In this document: in pieces, positions 22,286 through 30,529 of the stretch
Layout: every line of letters begins with the position of its first letter
Numbering within the stretch: the first letter of the stretch is position 1
Assembly: GCA_016841565.1 (NCBI GenBank)
Contig: JAENYX010000031.1
Location: 1-35,717 of the forward strand
Origin: Clostridium thermobutyricum
GTDB taxonomy: Bacteria > Bacillota > Clostridia > Ch29
Length of the DNA: 35,717 nt
Direction of reading: 5' to 3'
Notes under the pieces: model-generated
What the model was told of the DNA's origin: nothing
Databases searched by the model: none
What the model saw: only the letters and a program-made list of their open reading frames with translations
Made by a program: the position numbers and the translations under genes

Positions 22286-22651
22286 TTATTCTTCTTTCAT
22301 TAGCCTTACGGCTTCTTGGTGGCCGATTTCCCCACGACTGAGCATATTGAGAATCTCTTTTTTACTTTCATCGCTCCTGGGATTCTTAACCGGATATCCA
22401 AGGGCTGATATAACATCATCCAGTCTGCTCCTGACGGTTGGATATGATATTCCGAGGTCTTTTTCAACCTCCTTTATATTGCCCCTGCACTTGATAAAGG
22501 TCTCAATGAACTGCTTTTGCTCCCTTGTAAGCCTGCAGTACCGGCAAAGGGAAAAACTGCCTTCTATTGTTGTATTGCAGTGGTCACAGTGTAATCTTGT
22601 TACCTCCATATCCTCTTTACATACAGGACATTTTCCCAGCGCTTCGTTCAA
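22286..22651 (-). CDS. DUF2089-family zinc-ribbon/HTH regulator
   Basis: 121 residues from TTG 22651 with AAGGAGG 8-9 nt upstream. Three CxxC pairs lie at Cys 8/11, 22/25 and 36/39, a zinc-binding head. A helix-turn-helix at about 57-80 (GNIKEVEKDLGISYPTVRSRLDDV) and a C-terminal helical module (KKEILNMLSRGEIGHQEAVRLMKE) follow. DUF2089 proteins are presumed transcription regulators and are typically encoded beside SHOCT/DUF4097-like genes, as here. The C-terminal module resembles the start of the neighbour's protein. Confidence 0.88.
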   Translation of the reverse strand: MNEALGKCPVCKEDMEVTRLHCDHCNTTIEGSFSLCRYCRLTREQKQFIETFIKCRGNIKEVEKDLGISYPTVRSRLDDVISALGYPVKNPRSDESKKEILNMLSRGEIGHQEAVRLMKEE

Positions 22652-22694
22652 ATTTATGTCCTCCTTATATTAGGTATAACCTTGCCACAACAAT

Positions 22695-22722
22695 ATTATA
22701 TATATTATATTAATATTGTCAA
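22695..22722 (-). promoter_or_regulatory. Strong promoter of the DUF2089 operon
   Basis: TTGACA (22722-22717), 16 bp, TATAAT (22700-22695) on the minus strand, about 45 nt before the start. It is surrounded by very AT-rich repeats of ATTAAT/TTAATA type (22705-22765) that may include an operator. Apart from this and the next promoter, the 318-bp gap 22652-22969 shows nothing. Confidence 0.7.
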
Positions 22723-22908
22723 TAGTATTATTAATAATTTTAATATTTATATTAATTATTTTAAGTAAACTTATTGATTTATTTGCCCAACCCTTGCCCG
22801 GCTTCAAAGTAGACAATCCATAATATAGCAATACCCACTTAATCCAATACAAATACCGGAATTGACCCCAACAGGCGCAGTATCCTCTTCTTTGAAGCCA
22901 AATCCCGG

Positions 22909-22937
22909 TTTACTTTTCCCAGACATTGCAATATAAT
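22909..22937 (+). promoter_or_regulatory. Promoter of the MFS transporter gene
   Basis: TTTACT (22909-22914), 17 bp, TATAAT (22932-22937), about 33 nt before the ATG. Confidence 0.5.
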
Positions 22938-22969
22938 TACATGAGAGAATGACATAAAGGGGAAAATCA

Positions 22970-24160
22970 ATGGACAAAACCTGTGCAATGACTCAGCGCA
23001 AGCATAACGCTACGAGATTGCTGGCCCTTTCGGCCGGCCATTTCATGAACGATTTTTACTTAGGCATAATACAACCCACCCTGTACATATTCGCCCAGGC
23101 CTTATCACTGACCTTGAGCCAGCAGGGGTTCTTAGCTTTTGCTTCCAATGCCAGCGGAACCTGGATGCAGCCGTTAATCGGGTTTCTTGTCGACCGTCAC
23201 GGAAAAACCTGGCTCCTGGTGCTGTCGGTGGCATGGATAACTTTTTGGATATGCATATCAGGAATAGTAACAAACTATTACCTTCTTGTATTGGTTTTTA
23301 TTCTTGGAGGAATTGGATCGGCCCTGTATCACCCCCTTGGCTCGGCTGCTGCAATAAAGCTTACCGACAAGAGGGAAGGCACCAGCCTTTCGGTTTTCAT
23401 GACCATCGGTTCATTAGCCATTGCAGTATCCCCTGCACTGGCTGTGCCCATAGCGCTAAACTACGGCCTGGACAAGCTTGTTTACTTCATGGTACCCGGC
23501 TTGCTGACAGCAGGTATAATGTATGCGGTAGGTGTACATAAAATAGATGATTTCGGTAACGGCCACACCGGCACAAATACCATTTCGATGGGTAAAACAG
23601 AACCGATCTCCATATTCTGGGTGGTTATACTAATCCTAATCGCCGCTGTCAGGGCATGGATAAGGATTTCTCTTGTAACCTTCGGTACAAATCTGTTTAT
23701 TGTTAAATCGGTAGACCCTGCGGTTTTTGCATATGTGTTATCCTTCCAGCTTCTTTTCTCCTCTATTGGTACACTGGCCGGAGGATACCTGTCGGACATC
23801 GTTGGTAACAGAAAGGTTCTTGTAGTATCCATGGTGTTGACTACATTGTTTATGGGTCTTACCACAAAAACATCGGGAATATTGGCGATGGTTTCTTTTA
23901 TATTGACCGGTGCTATGAATTCTGCTCCTAATTCGGCCAATATTGTAATGGCAAGACATTTTCTGCCCAATAATTCCACATTTGCAACCGGACTTATTAT
24001 GGGTCTGGGAGCAGGTTTGGGAGGTATAGGTACTCTGTACCACGGTTACATGGCCGACACAACCGGTATTGCATCCTCATTTTTATTCTTGCTGATACCC
24101 CTGGCCCTATCCTGTATTCTTACAATGATACTGCCCCATAATACTTCCCCCCAGGTGTAA
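22970..24160 (+). CDS. MFS transporter, fosmidomycin-resistance (Fsr)-like
   Basis: 396 residues with about 12 hydrophobic helices. Helix 1 carries SAGHFMNDFYLGIIQPTLYIF, the H-F-x-N-D-x-Y motif typical of the Fsr branch of the major facilitator superfamily. The loop after helix 2 has GFLVDRHGKTWLL (G-x-x-x-D-R-x-G-R/K), and helices 4-5 include GIGSALYHPLGSAAA. Fsr-type carriers export small compounds such as fosmidomycin; the natural substrate here is unknown. It has its own promoter and terminator and is monocistronic. Confidence 0.88.
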   Translation: MDKTCAMTQRKHNATRLLALSAGHFMNDFYLGIIQPTLYIFAQALSLTLSQQGFLAFASNASGTWMQPLIGFLVDRHGKTWLLVLSVAWITFWICISGIVTNYYLLVLVFILGGIGSALYHPLGSAAAIKLTDKREGTSLSVFMTIGSLAIAVSPALAVPIALNYGLDKLVYFMVPGLLTAGIMYAVGVHKIDDFGNGHTGTNTISMGKTEPISIFWVVILILIAAVRAWIRISLVTFGTNLFIVKSVDPAVFAYVLSFQLLFSSIGTLAGGYLSDIVGNRKVLVVSMVLTTLFMGLTTKTSGILAMVSFILTGAMNSAPNSANIVMARHFLPNNSTFATGLIMGLGAGLGGIGTLYHGYMADTTGIASSFLFLLIPLALSCILTMILPHNTSPQV

Positions 24161-24177
24161 AGTACTGTATTTAAACA

Positions 24178-24211
24178 AACGAGGCGGGACTTGTATACCC
24201 GTCTCGTTTTT
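24178..24211 (+). terminator. Terminator of the MFS gene, possibly bidirectional
   Basis: AACGAGGCGGG (24178-24188) pairs with CCCGTCTCGTT (24198-24208) with one G-T pair and is followed by TTTTT. On the minus strand the same stem is followed by GTTTAAA, so it may also serve the convergent CDF gene. Confidence 0.85.
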
Positions 24212-24237
24212 AATTAATCCGCATAGGCATAATAATA

Positions 24238-25197
24238 TTATCTATGTTCATCCTTGCCCAGGGGGTCAATGTGCACTATCACCTTTGCCTTAAACGTACC
24301 CTCAAGCTGCCGTTCCACATTGTGGGCTACATTGTGTGCAGTGAGAAGGTCAAGCTCTTTGTCCACCTCCACATGGAGGGATACCTCCCTGTGGCAGCCG
24401 TAATCATGCACTTTTATTCCATGGACCTCCAAAACCCCTCCCACTTTTCTTGCGTTCCGGCAAATATTATTGACAACCTCAGGCGGAGGCTGTGTTCCTA
24501 TAAGTATATCCCCTGAAGACCGGGCAAGATTCCAACCGGTGTACACAATCAGTACCGATACCCCCAGGCCGAGAACGGGATCAATCCAGTATATTCCCTT
24601 AACCGCCGCCAGGTTTCCCACCGCTACCAGAAAAGACGCTATGGCATCGCTTCTATGGTGCCATGCATCGGCCTTCAGGGTGGATGAGTCTATGTCCTGT
24701 CCAAGAGTCAATGCAAACCTTGCCATCCATTCCTTCAGCAGAGCCGAAACTCCCATAACCGCCGCAACCCACCAACCCCCTCCAACCTGTATGGGATTGA
24801 TAAATCTTTCTATGGAAGACTTTGCAAACTCAAATCCTGTTAAAATCAGCAATATGGCTATAATCAGGGTGGCTATACTCTCCACCCTCCCATGCCCGTA
24901 CGGGTGCTTGCTGTCGGGTCCCTTGCTTCCCAGTTTGAAACCAAATAACACAACTACCGACGACAGAACATCCGACAGGGTATGAAACGCATCGGCTATT
25001 ATGGAAATGCTCGCTACCGCCATCCCGACAGCAAACTTAACCGCAAACAGCACAACATTACCTGCTATACTTACCCAGGCTTCCAGCAGCCCCGTTGCCG
25101 TCCTGCTGCGGTTTTTCTCTTGGGTACCGTCATCAGAAACATATTTTTTCTTCAGCCAGTTGGTTAAAGCATCCCTCACTCTGATATCTCCTTTCAT
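24238..25197 (-). CDS. Cation diffusion facilitator (CDF) metal exporter
   Basis: 319 residues. A hydrophilic N-terminus of about 34 residues is followed by six hydrophobic segments and a cytoplasmic C-terminal domain (GVLEVHGIKVHDYGCHREVSLHVEVDKELDLLTAHNVAHNVERQL). Metal ligands appear as HTLSD (His72, Asp76) in helix 2 and HHRSD (His180, Asp184) in helix 5, with KHPYGHGR at 97-104. The double H-x3-D arrangement suggests zinc or a similar divalent ion, though specificity is not certain. It exports metal by proton antiport at the cytoplasmic membrane. The start is preceded by AAAGGAG. Confidence 0.93.
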   Translation of the reverse strand: MKGDIRVRDALTNWLKKKYVSDDGTQEKNRSRTATGLLEAWVSIAGNVVLFAVKFAVGMAVASISIIADAFHTLSDVLSSVVVLFGFKLGSKGPDSKHPYGHGRVESIATLIIAILLILTGFEFAKSSIERFINPIQVGGGWWVAAVMGVSALLKEWMARFALTLGQDIDSSTLKADAWHHRSDAIASFLVAVGNLAAVKGIYWIDPVLGLGVSVLIVYTGWNLARSSGDILIGTQPPPEVVNNICRNARKVGGVLEVHGIKVHDYGCHREVSLHVEVDKELDLLTAHNVAHNVERQLEGTFKAKVIVHIDPLGKDEHR

Positions 25198-25262
25198 TGC
25201 CCTGCCAGTAACTGCAAAAAGTTCTATATTTTCCGGACAATGCCTTCCCCATCATGATTATC

Positions 25263-25435
25263 TATATGCAACGCACTAATAGTATTACATTCCTTTATCT
25301 GTCATTTAAGAGGGCCAAGCCCGAAGAATCCAATTCTGGCGATAGACATAAGATCCTTCGCCCGGCTCAGGATGACAAGCGTTAAGCTCAGGATGACTCG
25401 ATAGGAGATGTAAAGTTTTAAATGCATTATATATA
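25263..25435. mobile_element. MITE-like element A, copy 2
   Basis: About 173 bp with the same ends and interior as 19295-19487: left TATATGCAACGCACTAATAG, the internal TCCTTTATCTGTCATTTAAG, AAGATCCTTCG, GCTCAGGATGAC, and right GGAGATGTAAAGTTTTAAAT then TATATATA. The two copies share most bases over their whole length. It lies between the CDF start and the gene at 25693, upstream of that gene's promoter. Confidence 0.65.
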
Positions 25436-25626
25436 GTTACCGGTCAGCCTTGACAGATTTATTATTGGCGTTATCCCAATGGTATCAGGCATACTGCCCG
25501 AAAGCTGTCTAACATTACTTACCCCCCTGCACCAAATAAATTATTATACTACTATAGCCTATATTATATGCCCGGCACAACCGGATATTGCCTGTTGTCA
25601 AAAATATTACCCCTGATACAGCCATA

Positions 25627-25655
25627 TTGACTCTTGTTACCCGCTGTATTATACT
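25627..25655 (+). promoter_or_regulatory. Promoter of the gene at 25693
   Basis: TTGACT (25627-25632), 17 bp, TATACT (25650-25655). The start of transcription near 25662 falls inside the longer reading frame that opens at 25588 and therefore supports the later start at 25693. Confidence 0.6.
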
Positions 25656-25692
25656 TCAAACTAACCATAGACCATTTCAGGAGGTAATGTGC

Positions 25693-26349
25693 ATGAGAGC
25701 AATTAGAATACTGCCGGTCATTGTTGGTGTAATTGCCGCTGTCATGGGCTTTTCATCATATATGTCGCGCCCATCCGACAATGACGGCGTGCTCCAGTCT
25801 TCAGACCAGGCAGCACAGACCGGCCAGGTGGTTTCAACCGAGGAACAGGTGCACGAATTATTTCTGTCTCTTGAGACAGAAGACCAGGAAGGTTTTAACA
25901 AAATACTTGATTTACTTCCTGATATTGACTGGGCCGTATATTCAGAAAAATACCGAGCTATTGGAGACGATAGCCCCGGAGCCATGGACCTGATGAAATG
26001 GCTTACCAATGCTCCATGGACACAGCAGGGCAGCAATATGCTCAAGGTATTTCAGGCAAGAAAGGGTCTGGACGGAGACCTTAAAGACCAGTACAGCGTT
26101 ATTGCCGGCACCTTTTTCAGAAGCCGTCGGGAAGAGTTTGTGAAGCTGCTGGGCAGGCTTGACCGGCAGGACATTGAGCAGGTATGCCGCCTGGTGGCAT
26201 ACAATAGTTATTATAACGCTGATATAAGCCAGCTAAAGGATGCCACCCTGGCGTATTTCAAGGATATGCATCTCCCGGATAATGAAAGATTTGTCGTGGA
26301 TTCTCTGGTTACAGCCTTTGACGGCTATATCACCGATGATTCACCCTGA
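25693..26349 (+). CDS. Membrane-anchored protein of unknown function
   Basis: 218 residues from ATG 25693, chosen because AGGAGGT (25679-25685) is 7 nt upstream and the promoter excludes the earlier in-frame starts. An N-terminal hydrophobic anchor (ILPVIVGVIAAVMGFSSYM) is followed by a polar linker rich in Ser, Gln and Asp. A helical domain of about 150 residues then begins EEQVHELFLSLETEDQEGFNKILDLLPDIDW and ends CRLVAYNSYYNADISQLKDATLAYFKD. No catalytic motif is recognised. Monocistronic; converges with the MATE gene. Confidence 0.65.
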   Translation: MRAIRILPVIVGVIAAVMGFSSYMSRPSDNDGVLQSSDQAAQTGQVVSTEEQVHELFLSLETEDQEGFNKILDLLPDIDWAVYSEKYRAIGDDSPGAMDLMKWLTNAPWTQQGSNMLKVFQARKGLDGDLKDQYSVIAGTFFRSRREEFVKLLGRLDRQDIEQVCRLVAYNSYYNADISQLKDATLAYFKDMHLPDNERFVVDSLVTAFDGYITDDSP

Positions 26350-26382
26350 GACTGATACAATTCCCGTTGGGAATCCGAATAC

Positions 26383-26406
26383 AAAAAAGGGGCTATACGC
26401 CCCTTT
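26383..26406 (-). terminator. Terminator overlapping the MATE stop codon
   Basis: AAAGGGGC (minus 26406-26399) pairs with GCCCCTTT (minus 26393-26386) and is followed by further T (26385-26383). The stop codon (26395-26393) lies in the loop and second arm. A second small hairpin ATTCCC/GGGAAT (26360-26374) lies beyond it. Confidence 0.8.
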
Positions 26407-27760
26407 CCATCATATTAAATACGTTTTTCAGAGTACTCCTGAGCCAAATTACCATCCATACCGCCGCTACGGCTTCGGCTATCGGAAAAGCATACCATAT
26501 CAGATCCAATCCTCCAATCCTTCCCAGAAGAAATGCCATAGGCAAAAGTATTATAATCTGCCGGGCAAAGGATAATATCAGACTGGGCATCCCCTTCCCC
26601 ACCGCCTGAAAGGTTGTAGCCCCCACTATTGCCGGGCCTATAACAGGGAAAGCCAGGCTTATGGTCTTAAGCGCCTTTACTCCTATCCTCAGGAGCTCGG
26701 GACTTTCGCCGAACATCCTTATAAGCTGTACGGGAAATACCTGGAATATTATAAACCCAACAACGGTAAAAATAAATCCCACCGTAAAGCCCGCCTTCAT
26801 GGTTTCCTTCATTCTGCCCGGATTATTGTACCCGAAGTTGTATCCCACTATGGGCATATATCCCTGATTGAGACCAAATACCGGCATAAAAACAAAGGAC
26901 TGCAAACGGAAGTAAATACCCATGGCTGCTATAGCCGTGGAACTGTAGCCGTCCAGTATTGTATTGATACCTCCCACCATTACCGATGCCAGTACCTGCA
27001 TTACCACCGCCGGAAAGCCCACCTGGTATATTTCCTTTATTATTGACATGTCGAACTTAAAACCCCTGAGTTTTATCCGCACCTGGTTGTTTCCCCGGAA
27101 TAACATGAATAGAATAAATGAACCGCTTATAATCCTTGAAAACACCGTTGCCACTGCTGCGCCTTCTATTCCCATCCTGGGAAAAACCCCGTACCCGAAT
27201 ATGAGGAGGGGGTCGAGTATTATGTTAAGTATTGAACCTATTAGCATGGTTATCATGGGAATAAAGGTATTGCCCTCTCCCCTTAAAATATTGTTGGCTA
27301 TCATTGGTATGAACATTGCAGTTGAGCCTGAAAGAATAATACCTATATATCTTGCCCCATAGTCAATGAGCAACGAATCGTCGGTGAACATTCCTATCAG
27401 GCGCTCGGGCAGAAACACTCCGGCAACCGCAGCAATGATACCGAATACCGCAGCCAGCAGCAGTACGTGTCCCGCCACGTTGCATGCCCTGTCCTCTTTC
27501 CCGCTGCCAAGCAGCCTTGAAATAAGCGAACTGGTTCCCACTCCCGTACCCACTGCAACGGCTATCAAAACCATCTGGATGGGAAAGGCCAGCGACAAGG
27601 CGGCCAGCGCTTCCTCACTTATCCTTGATACAAATATACTATCCACTACATTGTACATGGATTGAATGAACATTGACAGAATTGACGGTATTGCCAGCTT
27701 AAAGAGCAGAGGTACTATGGGCTCTGTCCCTAGCCTGTTATCCTGCATATCCTTTGACAA
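26393..27760 (-). CDS. MATE-family multidrug/metabolite exporter
   Basis: About 455 residues with 12 hydrophobic helices in two halves. Family landmarks are LGTEPIVPLLFKLAIPSILSMFIQSMYNVVDSIFVSR at the start, GVGTSSLISRLLGSGKEDRA, ANNILRGEGNTFIPMITMLIGSILNIILDPLLIF, and in the second half QVGFPAVVMQVLASVMVGGINTIL and FGLNQGYMPIVGYNFGYNNPGRMKE. It exports drugs or metabolites using a cation gradient. TTG 27760 is preferred, with GGAGGA 7 nt upstream; GTG 27799 would add 13 residues with a poor site. The terminator overlaps its stop. Confidence 0.92.
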   Translation of the reverse strand: MSKDMQDNRLGTEPIVPLLFKLAIPSILSMFIQSMYNVVDSIFVSRISEEALAALSLAFPIQMVLIAVAVGTGVGTSSLISRLLGSGKEDRACNVAGHVLLLAAVFGIIAAVAGVFLPERLIGMFTDDSLLIDYGARYIGIILSGSTAMFIPMIANNILRGEGNTFIPMITMLIGSILNIILDPLLIFGYGVFPRMGIEGAAVATVFSRIISGSFILFMLFRGNNQVRIKLRGFKFDMSIIKEIYQVGFPAVVMQVLASVMVGGINTILDGYSSTAIAAMGIYFRLQSFVFMPVFGLNQGYMPIVGYNFGYNNPGRMKETMKAGFTVGFIFTVVGFIIFQVFPVQLIRMFGESPELLRIGVKALKTISLAFPVIGPAIVGATTFQAVGKGMPSLILSFARQIIILLPMAFLLGRIGGLDLIWYAFPIAEAVAAVWMVIWLRSTLKNVFNMMERGV

Positions 27761-27834
27761 GTCATATTCCTCCGTCCTTATCTCAAGTGGTATATTCACA
27801 TCTTATTATATATCTATTATTGCTGTTTAGTAAA

Positions 27835-27863
27835 GGATTAAAGCCTGTATCAGGCTTTAATCC
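27835..27863 (-). terminator. 13-bp hairpin centred on the P-type ATPase stop codon
   Basis: GGATTAAAGCCTG (minus 27863-27851) pairs perfectly with minus 27847-27835, with a 3-nt loop that includes part of the TGA. TTTACTAAAC follows, a weak U-tract. Confidence 0.6.
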
Positions 27864-29979
27864 TCATTGCTCTCATTGAATTCAGCACGGCAATTAAAGC
27901 CACGCCTACATCGGCAAATACCGCTTCCCACATAGATGCCGACCCGCCGGCTCCCAATGCAAGCACTATTGCCTTTACCCCCAGTGCAAATACAATATTC
28001 TGCCAAACTATGGCTCTGGTTCTCCTGGCAATCCCGACAGCCATGGCCAGCTTGCCCGGCTCATCGGTCATAATAACCACATCGGCGGCCTCAATGGCGG
28101 CGTCGGAACCCAGACCGCCCATGGCAACGCCGATATCCGCCCTTGCCAAAGCCGGGGCATCGTTTATCCCGTCTCCCACAAAAACCAACCTGCCCTTTTC
28201 AGACCTGCCCCTTTCCATCATTTCCACCAGAGTAACTTTCTGGTGGGGAAGCAATTCAAAATGTACCTCATCTATATTCAGGCTTTCTGCCGTCTCCACC
28301 GCAACCCGCTGCCTGTCACCGGTCAGCATGACGGTTTTTCTTACACCCAGGGCCTTTAGCTCCTTAATGGTATCCGCCGCATCCTCCTTTATTTCGTCGG
28401 CAACCACTACATTGCCTATATATCTGCCATCCAATGCCGCATATACCACCGTTCCGGCCAAATCCGCCGGCTGAAAAGCTACACCCTCCCTTTCCATTAA
28501 CCGGGCGTTGCCGGCCAATATTTCTTTACTGTTGAATTTTACCTTTACTCCCAGCCCCGGAGTTTCATTATAGCTTTCCAGCCCCCGGCCGCCCAAATCC
28601 TCCCCATAGGCTTCCACTACCGACAGCGCAACGGGGTGGCTGGAGCCGTACTCGGCATGGGCAATATACCCCAGAAGCTCCCGGCCGTCCATTCCATCCA
28701 CCGGGTTTACCCGGGTTACTTTAAAAATGCCCTTAGTCAGCGTTCCGGTCTTGTCAAACACCACGGTATCTGTCTTTGCCAGCGCTTCGAGGAAATTGCC
28801 TCCCTTTATTAGTATGCCATTCCTGGATGCCCCTCCTATACCGCCGAAGAAGCCAAGGGGTATGGATACCACCAGGGCACAGGGGCATGAAACCACCAGG
28901 AACACCAGCGCCCTGTACACCCAATCCGAGAACTCCGCTTGTTCCAGAATTAACGGCGGGATAAAGGCAAGCGCAGCGGCGGCAAATACCACCGCCGGGG
29001 TATAGTACCTGGAAAATCTGGTTATGAACTTTTCGGTGGGTGCTTTTCTTGTGGCTGCATTTTCCACCATCTCGAGTATCTTAGACACCGCCGAGTCCCG
29101 GAATTCCCTTGCTGCCTTTATGGTAAGCATACCGTTTTTATTGATAAACCCTGCAAGCACCTCGGCCCCCGGCTCCACATCCTTCGGCACGGCCTCGCCG
29201 GTGAGCGCGGAAGTATCGGCTGTGGATATTCCTTCTTCCACAATACCGTCAAGGGGAATTCTCTCCCCCGGTTTTACCAGTATAATATCCCCCGGTTTTA
29301 CCTCCTGGGGAGATACCCTTCTTATATCGCTCCCCACTTTTATATTGGCGTATTCGGGCCTTATATCCATAAGCCGGGCAATGGATTTTTTGGAACGGTT
29401 TACCGCCAAATCCTGCATAAACTCCCCTGCTCTGAAAAACAGCATTACGGCAACAGCCTCGGGATATTCTCCTATGGCAAAGGCGCCTATGGTGGAAATA
29501 CCCATCAGAAAGTTTTCATCAAAGACCCTTCCCCTTATCAGATTTCTTCCGGCAGCAAGAAGGATACTCCCTCCTGCCAGCAGATAACCTGCCAGATATA
29601 GTACAACCTTCAGGTGCAGGTCAATACGTAAAGCAGCCGCTGCCAGCAGGAACAGTGCCCCTGCCGCAAACTCGGCTATTGTCTTCCTGTTATACTCCCC
29701 TTCAGTACTTCTTATTATCTTTCCTTCTCTTTCTTTGGCTTTTTCCACCACCGACACACCGGGTTCTATATCCTTTACTATACTTTTTACACCCGAGACA
29801 ATCTGCTCATGCCTGCCGGTGTCTGCTGCTACTATTGTCAGAATATTGGTAACGGGGTTTAAAGACACACCGTCCGCATGTTCAATCATATTGGCCCTTG
29901 CTTCTATTTTTGCAGCACAGCTTGCACAATTAAGCCCTTCCAGCAAAAGCTCTATCCTTGATGCGTTCCTCACTGTCAT
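27850..29979 (-). CDS. cadA: Heavy-metal P1B-type ATPase, Cd/Zn/Pb efflux (CadA-like)
   Basis: 709 residues. An N-terminal metal-binding domain carries GLNCASC (Cys 18 and 21). Transmembrane helices follow, then the actuator loop (TGEAVPKDVEPG). The ion-pathway motif SCPCALV (CPC at about 364-366), the phosphorylated Asp in DKTGTLTKG (about 406), a hinge with GDGINDAPALARADIGVAMG and a final helix pair complete the protein. The single N-terminal domain and CPC motif fit the zinc/cadmium/lead group rather than copper. It pumps metal out using ATP. ATG 29979 sits close behind a G-run; GTG 29973 is possible. It is 15 bp downstream of the ArsR gene in one operon. Confidence 0.92.
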   Translation of the reverse strand: MTVRNASRIELLLEGLNCASCAAKIEARANMIEHADGVSLNPVTNILTIVAADTGRHEQIVSGVKSIVKDIEPGVSVVEKAKEREGKIIRSTEGEYNRKTIAEFAAGALFLLAAAALRIDLHLKVVLYLAGYLLAGGSILLAAGRNLIRGRVFDENFLMGISTIGAFAIGEYPEAVAVMLFFRAGEFMQDLAVNRSKKSIARLMDIRPEYANIKVGSDIRRVSPQEVKPGDIILVKPGERIPLDGIVEEGISTADTSALTGEAVPKDVEPGAEVLAGFINKNGMLTIKAAREFRDSAVSKILEMVENAATRKAPTEKFITRFSRYYTPAVVFAAAALAFIPPLILEQAEFSDWVYRALVFLVVSCPCALVVSIPLGFFGGIGGASRNGILIKGGNFLEALAKTDTVVFDKTGTLTKGIFKVTRVNPVDGMDGRELLGYIAHAEYGSSHPVALSVVEAYGEDLGGRGLESYNETPGLGVKVKFNSKEILAGNARLMEREGVAFQPADLAGTVVYAALDGRYIGNVVVADEIKEDAADTIKELKALGVRKTVMLTGDRQRVAVETAESLNIDEVHFELLPHQKVTLVEMMERGRSEKGRLVFVGDGINDAPALARADIGVAMGGLGSDAAIEAADVVIMTDEPGKLAMAVGIARRTRAIVWQNIVFALGVKAIVLALGAGGSASMWEAVFADVGVALIAVLNSMRAMRIKA

Positions 29980-29994
29980 CTTCCCCCCTTTTGT

Positions 29995-30354
29995 CTATTT
30001 ATGGCTTATATGGGCGAAACCCTGTGTAAATATATTGCTTACATGCTGGTCATCCAGAGAATAATAGACAACCCGTCCATCTCTTTTATATTTAACAAGA
30101 CCAGCCTGTTTAAGAATTCTCAATTGGTGGGATATTGCCGACTGGCTCATTCCAAGCAGCACCGCCATATCACAAACGCACATTTCCTCCCGCTGCAGAG
30201 CGCAGAGTATCCTTACTCTGGTGGTGTCGCCAAAAACCTTAAAGAGCTCGGCCAGGTCATACAGCTTCTCGTCCTGCGGCATGGCTGCCCCCACTTTGTC
30301 CACAACATCCCGGTGTATTACATTGCAGTCACAGACCGTAATATTACGTTTCAT
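29995..30354 (-). CDS. cadC: ArsR/SmtB-family metal-responsive repressor (CadC-like)
   Basis: 119 residues from ATG 30354, with AAAGGAGG 8 nt upstream; an upstream ATG at 30375 would bury that site. A winged helix-turn-helix spans about 40-100 (VFGDTTRVRILCALQREE ... MSQSAISHQLRILKQAGLVKYKRDGRVVYYSL). Cysteines at 8 and 10 and the motif CVCD at 59-62 form the CadC-type metal site (Cd/Pb/Zn sensing). Metal binding releases the operator and allows expression of the ATPase. A dyad upstream fits such an operator. Confidence 0.92.
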   Translation of the reverse strand: MKRNITVCDCNVIHRDVVDKVGAAMPQDEKLYDLAELFKVFGDTTRVRILCALQREEMCVCDMAVLLGMSQSAISHQLRILKQAGLVKYKRDGRVVYYSLDDQHVSNIFTQGFAHISHK

Positions 30355-30373
30355 TATAAATCCTCCTTTGAAC

Positions 30374-30430
30374 ATATGAGCATGTATTCATATATAACAT
30401 GATTATACGCCAACGTAAAATAATAATCAA
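30374..30430 (-). promoter_or_regulatory. Promoter and ArsR-type operator of the cadCA operon
   Basis: TTGATT (30430-30425), 17 bp, TATAAT (30407-30402) on the minus strand. Immediately downstream, ATATGA-N8-TCATAT (30374-30393) forms the inverted repeat typical of ArsR/SmtB operators, positioned across the start of transcription where bound repressor would block initiation. Confidence 0.65.
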
Positions 30431-30468
30431 CTGTCAAAAAACATCCCCAATGCCTGACATAAATAAAC

Positions 30469-30499
30469 TGTATAAACACCTGACCAAAATAAGATACTA
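30469..30499 (+). promoter_or_regulatory. Possible sigma-G-like promoter of the DUF1540 gene
   Basis: TGTATA (30469-30474), 18 bp, GATACTA (30493-30499), close to the sigma-G pattern (TGnATA and CATACTA), about 30 nt before the start. It fits a sporulation-phase gene but is weaker than the one at 17202. Confidence 0.35.
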
Positions 30500-30529
30500 A
30501 ATAGAGAAAAGAAAAGGAGGAATGTTTTA

